Position numbers and translations under genes: made by a program. From positions 1-5,944 of the forward strand of contig JADIML010000045.1 of NCBI GenBank assembly GCA_017694765.1: a DNA stretch of 5,944 nt. The letters run 5' to 3'. The notes beneath the pieces are model-generated. The model worked only from the letters and a program-made list of their open reading frames with translations. It had not been told where the DNA came from and made no database searches. How positions within the stretch are numbered: the stretch's first letter is position 1; the number at the start of each line of letters is the position of its first letter. Shown in pieces: positions 1 to 4,863 of this stretch. Source of the stretch: Candidatus Scybalomonas excrementavium. GTDB lineage: Bacteria > Bacillota > Clostridia > Lachnospirales > Lachnospiraceae.

Positions 1-27
1 ACTTTATTCATAAAGTGTATCTTTTTT
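1..27 (+). terminator. Possible intrinsic terminator cut by the window edge
   Basis: Bases 1-7 (ACTTTAT) and 10-16 (ATAAAGT) are perfectly complementary, and a run of six T follows at 22-27. This fits the end of a rightward transcription unit whose gene lies left of the window. As seen, the loop would be only two bases unless the inner A/T pairs open, and the left arm may continue outside the window. The assignment is therefore tentative. Confidence 0.35.
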
Positions 28-77
28 ATATTAAAGAGTAAAACTAAAATGATAGAGGGACTTAAAAAATTCCATAA

Positions 78-105
78 TAAAAGCGATCACCAGACGATGA
101 CCGCT
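78..105 (-). terminator. Intrinsic terminator of rpmB
   Basis: On the minus strand, AGCGGTCA (105-98) pairs with TGATCGCT (89-82) over 8 bp with one G-U pair and an 8-base loop. The stem runs into TTTTATTA. It lies about 20 bases past the rpmB stop codon, as expected for a monocistronic rpmB transcript. Confidence 0.7.
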
Positions 106-124
106 CATTTATAGTAGTTTGGAA

Positions 125-310
125 CTATGCACGTGTAACTAAGTTTGAACGTAAGCAACGTGTACAAACATTTACAGTTTTAACAGCTCCATTTTGATTT
201 ACTCTAACTTTTCTAACGTTTGATTTCCACATTTTGTTAGATCTTCTATGAGAGTGGCTTACAGCGTTACCAAAATGAGCGCCTTTTCCACAAATTTCAC
301 ATTTAGCCAT
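125..310 (-). CDS. rpmB: 50S ribosomal protein L28
   Basis: L28 is a small protein of the large ribosomal subunit. This 61-residue product begins MAKCEICGKG, continues with the family's GNAVSHSHRRSN segment (about residues 14-25) and ends with CTRCLRS (49-55), a normal length for bacterial L28. Cysteines 4, 7, 49 and 52 form two CxxC pairs, so this is the zinc-ribbon (four-cysteine) form rather than the cysteine-free paralogue that some Firmicutes carry as a zinc-starvation backup. The ATG at 310 is preceded by a strong AAGGAGGT ribosome binding site (complement of 319-326), 8 bases upstream. It is transcribed alone, divergently from the Asp23-FakA operon, with its own promoter and terminator. 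Divergent rpmB next to yloU-yloV is a familiar arrangement in Firmicutes. Identification is near certain. Confidence 0.97.
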   Translation of the reverse strand: MAKCEICGKGAHFGNAVSHSHRRSNKMWKSNVRKVRVNQNGAVKTVNVCTRCLRSNLVTRA

Positions 311-361
311 TTGTCCGCACCTCCTTACTTGTACTGAGTCCGTAGACTTATAACATATAAG

Positions 362-390
362 ATTCTATCAGATTTCATCGCATTATGCAA
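362..390 (-). promoter_or_regulatory. rpmB promoter (sigma-A type, extended -10)
   Basis: On the minus strand, TTGCAT (390-385) and TAGAAT (367-362) are separated by 17 bases. A TG dinucleotide one base upstream of the -10 (370-369) gives an extended -10. Transcription would start near 355, leaving a leader of about 45 bases before the rpmB ATG. Confidence 0.6.
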
Positions 391-439
391 GCAAAAAAAT
401 AAGAAATTTACAAAAGGCTGGAAATGTGGAAAAAAGTTG

Positions 440-468
440 TTTCAATTTATGAAAAAAAAGGGTATAAT
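440..468 (+). promoter_or_regulatory. Promoter of the Asp23/Gls24-fakA operon
   Basis: A perfect TATAAT at 463-468 lies 17 bases after TTTCAA at 440-445, a weak -35 matching 3 of 6 consensus positions. The start would be near 475, giving an approximately 84-base leader. An alternative TTGTTT at 437-442 has a 20-base spacer, which is less likely. Confidence 0.6.
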
Positions 469-476
469 AGACATGA

Positions 477-535
477 CAGCAGTTCCGGTTTACCTTTCTT
501 TAGGAAGGATCCGCTGACAGAGAATTCTGTCTAAC
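477..535 (+). other. Structured leader of the Asp23/Gls24-fakA mRNA
   Basis: The leader can form a hairpin with CCTTTC (493-498) pairing to GGAAGG (503-508) around a TTTA loop, inside an outer CAGC/GCTG pairing (477-480 with 513-516). A separate small ACAGA/TCTGT hairpin follows at about 518-531. No T-run follows, so this is not a terminator, and I recognise no known riboswitch or T-box. It may affect mRNA stability or translation, or be incidental. Confidence 0.25.
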
Positions 536-558
536 ACTATCAGAATGGAGGTAAGTGG

Positions 559-918
559 ATGATGAAAGGTCATATGAATACAAAGAATGGTGATATCATT
601 ATAGAGAACGAAGTAATTGCCAAATATGCAGGACTTTCTGCAATCGAATGTTTTGGTATTGTTGGTATGGCAGCAGTAAGTGTGAAAGATGGACTTGTAA
701 AATTATTAAAAGGTGATAGTATTACAAAGGGCATTCATGTATTGGTTGAAGACAACCGTCTTACAATTGATTTCCATATTATTGTAGCTTATGGTATCAG
801 TATTTCTGCAGTAACAGAAAACCTGATGCAAACAGTTCAATATAAAGTAGAAGAATTTACGGGTATGGAAGTTGCTCGGATTAATATTTTTGTGGAAGGT
901 GTCCGTGTATTAGACTGA
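559..918 (+). CDS. Asp23/Gls24 family protein (YloU-like)
   Basis: This 119-residue product matches Bacillus subtilis YloU closely in length and pattern. An N-terminal stretch ending NTKNGDIIIENEVIAKYAGL is followed by ECFGIVGMA (about residues 31-39), a central HIIVAYGISIS strand pair (about 73-83) and the closing NIFVEGVRVLD (109-119). Family members are small cytoplasmic proteins linked to envelope stress or membrane association; the exact molecular role is unknown. Its constant partner is the DAK/FakA gene, whose start lies 27 bases downstream, so the two are surely co-transcribed. Start codons at 559 and 562 both fit the GGAGGT at 547-552; a third in-frame ATG at 574 would match the N-terminus of many homologues but is farther from the ribosome binding site. 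I prefer 559 or 562. Confidence 0.93.
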   Translation: MMKGHMNTKNGDIIIENEVIAKYAGLSAIECFGIVGMAAVSVKDGLVKLLKGDSITKGIHVLVEDNRLTIDFHIIVAYGISISAVTENLMQTVQYKVEEFTGMEVARINIFVEGVRVLD

Positions 919-945
919 CAATGAAACATCAAGGAGGAAATTACA

Positions 946-2622
946 GTGATAATTAATACATTAGATGCGGCTATGCTGAAAAAGATGTTTTTAGGTGGAG
1001 CGTATCGAATTGAAGCGAAGAAAGAGTACATTAATGAATTAAATGTCTTTCCTGTGCCAGATGGAGATACGGGAACTAATATGTCTATGACAATTATGGC
1101 AGCAGCTAAAGAAGTAGGCTCTCTTGAAAATCCAAGTATGACAGAACTTGCAAAGGCGATTTCAAGTGGTTCTTTAAGAGGAGCAAGAGGTAACTCAGGT
1201 GTTATTCTATCCCAGTTATTCCGTGGTTTTACAAAAGAAATTATGAAATATGAAACACTTGACACAAGAGCAGTTGCAATGGGATTTGAAAAAGCTGTAG
1301 AAACTGCTTATAAAGCTGTTATGAAGCCAAAAGAAGGAACTATCTTAACAGTTGCAAAAGAAACAGCAGTAAAAGCATTAGAAGTAGCAAAGCATGTAGA
1401 TGACTTTGAAAAATTTGGAGCAATGGTGTTAGAACATGCAGAATACACATTAAGCCAAACTCCAGAAATGCTACCAGTTTTAAAAGAAGCAGGTGTTGTA
1501 GACTCAGGTGGGCAAGGCTTACTTGAAGTGTTAAAAGGTGCTTTTGACGTAATGCTTGGAAAAGAGCCTGATTATGAAGTACAGCCGATAGAAAAAGTAA
1601 CAAAAGTTGCAACAAGTAATCGTTCCAATGATATACCAGCTGAAATAACATTTGGATATTGTACTGAATTTATCGTTATGTTAGAAAAGGAATTTACAGA
1701 AGAAACAGAACGTGAATTCAAAGAATATTTAACTTCAATTGGAGATTCTATTGTAGTAGTATCCGATGATGAGATTGTAAAAGTACATGTTCATACGAAT
1801 CATCCTGGTTTAGCTTTTGAAAAAGGATTGACATATGGTTCTTTATCTCGCATGAAAGTAGATAACATGAGAGAAGAACATGAAGAAAAGCTCATTAAAG
1901 ATGCACAACGTATTGCAGAAGAACAAAAGCAATTAGAAGAAAAGAAAGTAGATATGCCTCATAAAGATATGGGATTTATTGCCGTATCGATTGGGGAAGG
2001 AATTAATGAGATTTTTAAAGGACTTGGAGTAGACTATTTAATTGAAGGTGGTCAAACAATGAATCCAAGTACAGAAGATATGTTAAATGCAATTGAACAA
2101 GTAAATGCAGATCATATCTTTATTTTGCCAAATAATAAAAACATTATTCTAGCAGCAGAACAGGCAAAAGAATTGGTAGAAGACAAAGAGATTATTGTAT
2201 TACCAACTAAAACAATTCCACAAGGAATTTCAGCAGTCATTAGTTTTGTGGCAGAGGAATCGGTAGAAACCAATGAAGAAGCGATGAGAGAAAGTATTGA
2301 GCTTGTAAAGACAGGACAGGTAACATATGCAGTTCGTGATACAAGTATCGATGGAAAAGAAATTCATATCGGAGATATTATGGGGATTGCCGATGATGGA
2401 ATCAAAGCCGTTGGAAAAGAAGTAGAAGAAACAGCATTACAGCTCTTAGATTCTCTGGTAGATGAAGAATCAGAAATCATTTGTTTATACTATGGAGAAG
2501 AAGTGAGCAAAGAAAATGCTGAGTCATTCATACAACAAGTAGAAGAAAAATACCCACATTGTGATGTAGAACTGCAATATGGTGGTCAGCCAATTTATTA
2601 TTATGTGATGTCAGTAGAATAA
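946..2622 (+). CDS. fakA: Fatty acid kinase ATP-binding subunit, DAK2-domain protein (YloV)
   Basis: FakA phosphorylates fatty acids carried by FakB (DegV-family) proteins, feeding exogenous fatty acids to membrane phospholipid synthesis. The 558-residue product has the N-terminal DAK2 (DhaL-like) nucleotide-binding domain. Its motifs are NVFPVPDGDTGTN (33-45), whose aspartates bind Mg-ATP, then RGARGNSGVILSQLFRGF (78-95) and VVDSGGQGLL (about 184-193). A middle domain contains KVHVHTNHPG, and a charged linker rich in E and K (about 305-340) leads to the C-terminal domain, which starts GFIAVSIGEG (343) and includes IEGGQTMNPSTED and ILPNNKNI. The length matches B. subtilis YloV (about 553). 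The start is GTG at 946, eight bases after AAGGAGG (931-937); no nearby ATG fits. It is second in the operon and ends just before a strong terminator. No FakB gene is in the window. Confidence 0.95.
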   Translation: MIINTLDAAMLKKMFLGGAYRIEAKKEYINELNVFPVPDGDTGTNMSMTIMAAAKEVGSLENPSMTELAKAISSGSLRGARGNSGVILSQLFRGFTKEIMKYETLDTRAVAMGFEKAVETAYKAVMKPKEGTILTVAKETAVKALEVAKHVDDFEKFGAMVLEHAEYTLSQTPEMLPVLKEAGVVDSGGQGLLEVLKGAFDVMLGKEPDYEVQPIEKVTKVATSNRSNDIPAEITFGYCTEFIVMLEKEFTEETEREFKEYLTSIGDSIVVVSDDEIVKVHVHTNHPGLAFEKGLTYGSLSRMKVDNMREEHEEKLIKDAQRIAEEQKQLEEKKVDMPHKDMGFIAVSIGEGINEIFKGLGVDYLIEGGQTMNPSTEDMLNAIEQVNADHIFILPNNKNIILAAEQAKELVEDKEIIVLPTKTIPQGISAVISFVAEESVETNEEAMRESIELVKTGQVTYAVRDTSIDGKEIHIGDIMGIADDGIKAVGKEVEETALQLLDSLVDEESEIICLYYGEEVSKENAESFIQQVEEKYPHCDVELQYGGQPIYYYVMSVE

Positions 2623-2628
2623 TAAGAG

Positions 2629-2674
2629 AAAAGACTTTTTAGAGTGGTAGTAAAACTCTAGAAGGTCTTTTTTT
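2629..2674 (+). terminator. Intrinsic terminator of the Asp23/Gls24-fakA operon
   Basis: AAAAGACTTTTTAGAG (2629-2644) pairs with CTCTAGAAGGTCTTTT (2656-2671) over 16 bp with two G-U pairs and an 11-base loop. The stem merges into a run of seven T (2668-2674). It starts six bases after the fakA stop, so the operon ends here. Confidence 0.9.
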
Positions 2675-2700
2675 ACTATAAACGATTGATAGACAAAAAA

Positions 2701-2730
2701 TTGAAAATATTGTAAAATAAATGATAAAAT
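2701..2730 (+). promoter_or_regulatory. Promoter of the tandem regulator genes
   Basis: TTGAAA at 2701-2706 (5 of 6 to consensus) and TAAAAT at 2725-2730 (5 of 6) are 18 bases apart. TG at 2722-2723 creates an extended -10. This is a good constitutive-looking promoter. Transcription would start near 2737, only about 15 bases before the ATG at 2752. The sequence there (AGAGTGAT, 2741-2748) is a poor Shine-Dalgarno, so translation of the first regulator may be weak. Confidence 0.65.
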
Positions 2731-2751
2731 ACAAAAGAAAAGAGTGATAGT

Positions 2752-3675
2752 ATGAATTGTTCAATGATATTAAAAAGGTTATGTCCACATAGTACCGAGG
2801 AACAGAAAGGAATTTATCAGGGACTTTGTAGTAAATATCACTTTGAAAAAATTTTAAAAGGGGAAAAAGAACCTGATATTTTATTATTAAAGGGACTACT
2901 GGAACGGCTTGGAAAAAGTCCAGAAAAATTTGATTTTATATTAGGGGAAGAAGAATATGAGGAAATCGATTGGAAAGAAAAAATCGAAAACTTGATAGAA
3001 GAAGAAAAGTACGAATTAGCTCAAAAGAAAATCAAACAATATCAAATGTCTATAAAAAAGAATGAAATTTTAAAACAACAAAAAGTAGAGCAGTTACAAG
3101 TGGAATTGCTTCTGAAACAAAAAAAGTATAAAAAGGCTTATGAATTGGCGAAAATAGCTCTTTCTTATACAAAAGAAAATTGGGAAGTAGAAGATAAAGT
3201 AAAGGAATCTATTTGGAACTATCCAATGACAATCACAGAAGTTACATTACTACAACAATTGATTGAGTTACAAGAACAATTAGGAGAGAAAGAAAAAAGC
3301 TATGAACAAGCAAAGAAAATGGAACGATTTTTGAAACGATTTATAACGGATATGGAATTGTTAGCAAGTGTTTATAATAGAACGATATTATTTCTTGCTA
3401 ATACAGCCTATATGTATCATGATTATGAAAAATGCGTTTTTTATTGCAAAAAAGGAATTTGCTGTTTAAGAGAAGCAAGAACTCTAAAGAATAGTGTAGA
3501 AATTTTTCAATTACGAGCAAAAGCTATGAAGGAAGGACAAGTTGTAACAGAAAGAGAATGGAAACAAGCATATTTCGAGGCATGCAGCATTGAGTCTATC
3601 TATCAGAAAGAAAATATGTTAATAGAACAAATCGAAAAGGGGATCGAAGAGGAGATATGGGAGTTTATACAATAG
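2752..3675 (+). CDS. RRNPP-like TPR regulator with degraded helix-turn-helix
   Basis: This is a 307-residue cytoplasmic protein, with no signal peptide and very rich in K and E. Residues 24-60 look like the second half of an XRE helix-turn-helix: GLCSKYHFEKILKGEKEPD, then LLERLGKSPEKF. The first helices are replaced by an unrelated-looking N-terminus, and the usual recognition-helix end I-E-x-G reads I-L-K-G. The rest is all-helical with TPR-like A/Y-A spacing: YELAQKKIKQYQ near 87, KKYKKAYELAKIAL near 124, SYEQAKKMERFL near 183 and DYEKCVFYCKKG near 224. Length and layout match the next gene, with which it shares a TEVTLLQQL / TEIVVLINI block, so the two are paralogues. By architecture it belongs with peptide-sensing Rgg/PlcR-type regulators (inference). 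It may have lost DNA binding and act as a partner or antagonist. The stop lies 19 bases inside the next gene, implying translational coupling. Confidence 0.75.
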   Translation: MNCSMILKRLCPHSTEEQKGIYQGLCSKYHFEKILKGEKEPDILLLKGLLERLGKSPEKFDFILGEEEYEEIDWKEKIENLIEEEKYELAQKKIKQYQMSIKKNEILKQQKVEQLQVELLLKQKKYKKAYELAKIALSYTKENWEVEDKVKESIWNYPMTITEVTLLQQLIELQEQLGEKEKSYEQAKKMERFLKRFITDMELLASVYNRTILFLANTAYMYHDYEKCVFYCKKGICCLREARTLKNSVEIFQLRAKAMKEGQVVTEREWKQAYFEACSIESIYQKENMLIEQIEKGIEEEIWEFIQ

Positions 3676-4589
3676 GAGGAATCATTCGAAATACAAGGAT
3701 TGCTATGGGAATGAGCCAAGAACAGTTGGCAGAAGGAATTTGTATGCCAAATTATTTATCAAGAATTGAATGTGGAAAACAAGTGCCACAAAAAAAGATT
3801 TTTGATAAACTCATGGGTCGATTAGAAAGTCATATAAATCGAATCACAACTTCTTTGCAAGTAGATGAGTTTGAATTGTTGGAAAAGGAATGGGAGATAG
3901 CAAGAGCCATTGGGGACTTTAATTATCAAAAGGCTCAGGAGCTTTTATGGGAACTAGAAGTGGAACTCGATCAGACCTATCCAACTAATGAACAATATAT
4001 GAAATTTATACAGGCATCCATAGATTATCGGAAAAAAAGAATATCCATTCAAGAACATAGGAAAATTTTAATCAATAGTATTCAATTAACAATTTTAGAT
4101 TATAATGAAATGTGGAAGATTACTAGGATATTAAGCCGAACAGAAATTGTAGTATTGATTAATATATATGCAACTTATGGACAGGAAGGAGAATATGAAA
4201 AAGCAATTCAGTTATATGAGGGATTATTAAATTATTATGAAGAGTTATATCCAAGAGCAAATAGAGTATATTATGGATTAGTTCTGGAACATATTGGAAA
4301 ATGGTTAGGATTAGCAGGAAAACATAAAGAAGCTATAAAATTCGCAAAAAAAGGAATTGAAGAATGTAAAAAGACAAAAAGAGAGAGTATGCTTGCTACA
4401 TATTTTTATACGATAGCATGGAATTTAAAAGAATTAATAAAAAAAGATCAGAAGAATAAAGAAAAAATAAAAAAAGCCTGTAAACACTATATTATACAGG
4501 CTTATGGGATTAGTCTAGCGTATGACTATACTCTAGAACAAAAATTTTATTTGAGCAAAATTAAAGAGTGGAATTCATTGTTGATATAG
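3657..4589 (+). CDS. RRNPP/Rgg-PlcR-like transcriptional regulator (XRE HTH plus TPR)
   Basis: This 310-residue protein has an intact N-terminal XRE-type helix-turn-helix at about residues 6-60: IGGIIRNTRIAMGMSQEQLA, then the recognition helix MPNYLSRIECGKQVP (30-44). A long helical region follows, with TPR-like repeats such as GEYEKAIQLYEGLL (about 178-191) and GKHKEAIKFAKKGIEE (221-236). This is the architecture of regulators that bind short re-imported peptides and then switch target promoters. The ligand and target here are inferred from the neighbouring peptide gene and the inverted repeat at 4788-4832. The ATG at 3657 overlaps the upstream gene by 19 bases; GAGGAG at 3649-3654 is a close-spaced ribosome binding site, consistent with coupled translation. 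The last 29 bases overlap the convergent peptide gene, and codons around 271-283 also encode that gene's terminator on the other strand. Confidence 0.85.
   Translation: MGVYTIGGIIRNTRIAMGMSQEQLAEGICMPNYLSRIECGKQVPQKKIFDKLMGRLESHINRITTSLQVDEFELLEKEWEIARAIGDFNYQKAQELLWELEVELDQTYPTNEQYMKFIQASIDYRKKRISIQEHRKILINSIQLTILDYNEMWKITRILSRTEIVVLINIYATYGQEGEYEKAIQLYEGLLNYYEELYPRANRVYYGLVLEHIGKWLGLAGKHKEAIKFAKKGIEECKKTKRESMLATYFYTIAWNLKELIKKDQKNKEKIKKACKHYIIQAYGISLAYDYTLEQKFYLSKIKEWNSLLI
4469..4503 (-). terminator. Terminator of the peptide gene, inside the regulator coding sequence
   Basis: AAGCCTGTA (4474-4482) and TACAGGCTT (4495-4503) are perfectly complementary over 9 bp with a 12-base loop. Read on the minus strand, the stem is followed directly by seven T, one A and six T (complement of 4475-4462), a textbook intrinsic terminator. 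It lies about 57 bases past the stop of the minus-strand peptide gene and wholly inside the 3' part of the regulator gene. On the plus strand the A-run precedes the stem, so it should not stop the regulator mRNA. Confidence 0.8.
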
Positions 4590-4725
4590 TATAATCCTTA
4601 TCACTTAAAGGAGATGGAATATAGCTGTTTTTTTGAAAGATTGCACTATTTTGCCCATAGCAGATACAAAATACAATAAGTAATATTGAAAAAAAAGCAC
4701 ACATATTTTTGGATAATTGTTTCAT
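4561..4725 (-). CDS. Small secreted peptide, candidate signalling pheromone precursor
   Basis: This gene encodes a 54-residue peptide. It has a basic N-terminus (MKQLSKNM), a hydrophobic core CAFFSILLIVFCICYG (9-24) and a polar tail ending DKDYTISTMNSTL, so it looks exported by Sec with the tail released outside the membrane. The core has no proper lipobox (phenylalanine precedes the first candidate cysteine). The ATG at 4725 is chosen because GGAGGTAA (complement of 4733-4740) lies 10 bases upstream; the in-frame extension to 4884 has no ribosome binding site and would run through the promoter. The gene has its own promoter (4763-4791) and terminator (4469-4503). It overlaps the convergent regulator by 29 bases. 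Small export-signal peptides next to RRNPP regulators are typically autoinducer precursors (PapR, Shp, Phr types). The mature peptide cannot be defined from sequence alone, though C-terminal residues are usual. Confidence 0.7.
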   Translation of the reverse strand: MKQLSKNMCAFFSILLIVFCICYGQNSAIFQKNSYIPSPLSDKDYTISTMNSTL

Positions 4726-4762
4726 ATAATTGTTACCTCCATATAAAAAATAATGATTTAAA

Positions 4763-4791
4763 ATTATACACCAATATGGATAAAAATACCA
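4763..4791 (-). promoter_or_regulatory. Promoter of the peptide gene, probably activator-dependent
   Basis: On the minus strand there is a perfect TATAAT (4768-4763). The hexamer 17 bases upstream is TGGTAT (4791-4786), which matches only 2 of 6 -35 positions and is formed by the outer end of the 13-bp inverted-repeat arm. A good -10 with a poor -35 overlapping a palindrome is typical of activated promoters. The start would be near 4756, about 16 bases before the GGAGG of the peptide gene. Confidence 0.6.
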
Positions 4792-4832
4792 TGCACAATT
4801 TGTATAAAAAAAAGATAAGAATTGTGCATGGT
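4788..4832. promoter_or_regulatory. 13-bp perfect inverted repeat, probable regulator operator
   Basis: ACCATGCACAATT (4788-4800) and AATTGTGCATGGT (4820-4832) are exact reverse complements separated by 19 bases. Arm centres are 32 bp apart, about three helical turns, which suits a dimer on one DNA face. Outward-facing TATAAT boxes lie exactly 19 bases from each outer end (4763-4768 and 4852-4857). This symmetry argues for a shared operator of two divergent promoters. Neither promoter's transcript would contain the repeat, but read-through from the regulator gene would, and with TTTTT at 4835-4839 it could also stop that transcript. The likely binder is the intact-HTH regulator next door (inference). 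Confidence 0.65.
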
Positions 4833-4857
4833 CATTTTTGGAAAGAAAAGATATAAT
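4829..4857 (+). promoter_or_regulatory. Rightward promoter sharing the inverted repeat
   Basis: A perfect TATAAT at 4852-4857 lies 17 bases after TGGTCA (4829-4834), a 4-of-6 -35 whose first four bases are the end of the right repeat arm. The start would be near 4864. The nearest convincing rightward gene is the exported protein at 5411, which would give a leader of about 545 bases. A short RNA is also possible. Confidence 0.5.
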
Positions 4858-4863
4858 GATATT

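Noticed and set aside
837..1265. Minus-strand open frame of 142 codons
   Set aside because: It lies opposite the end of the Asp23/Gls24 gene and the conserved FakA N-terminus, which are certain genes. It has no ribosome binding site and is a shadow frame.
1340..1651. Minus-strand leucine-rich open frame of 103 codons
   Set aside because: It is opposite conserved FakA coding sequence; the leucine richness is the complement of FakA's Lys, Glu, Ala and Gln codons. No start signals.
4614..4679. Plus-strand 21-codon frame after AAAGGAG
   Set aside because: The AAAGGAG directly abuts the ATG, too close to work, and the frame is antisense to the peptide gene.
4788..4839. Inverted repeat as purely a transcription terminator
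   Set aside because: A 13-bp stem plus TTTTT could stop regulator read-through, but the two TATAAT boxes at identical 19-base spacing and the promoter overlap fit an operator better. A dual role is left open.
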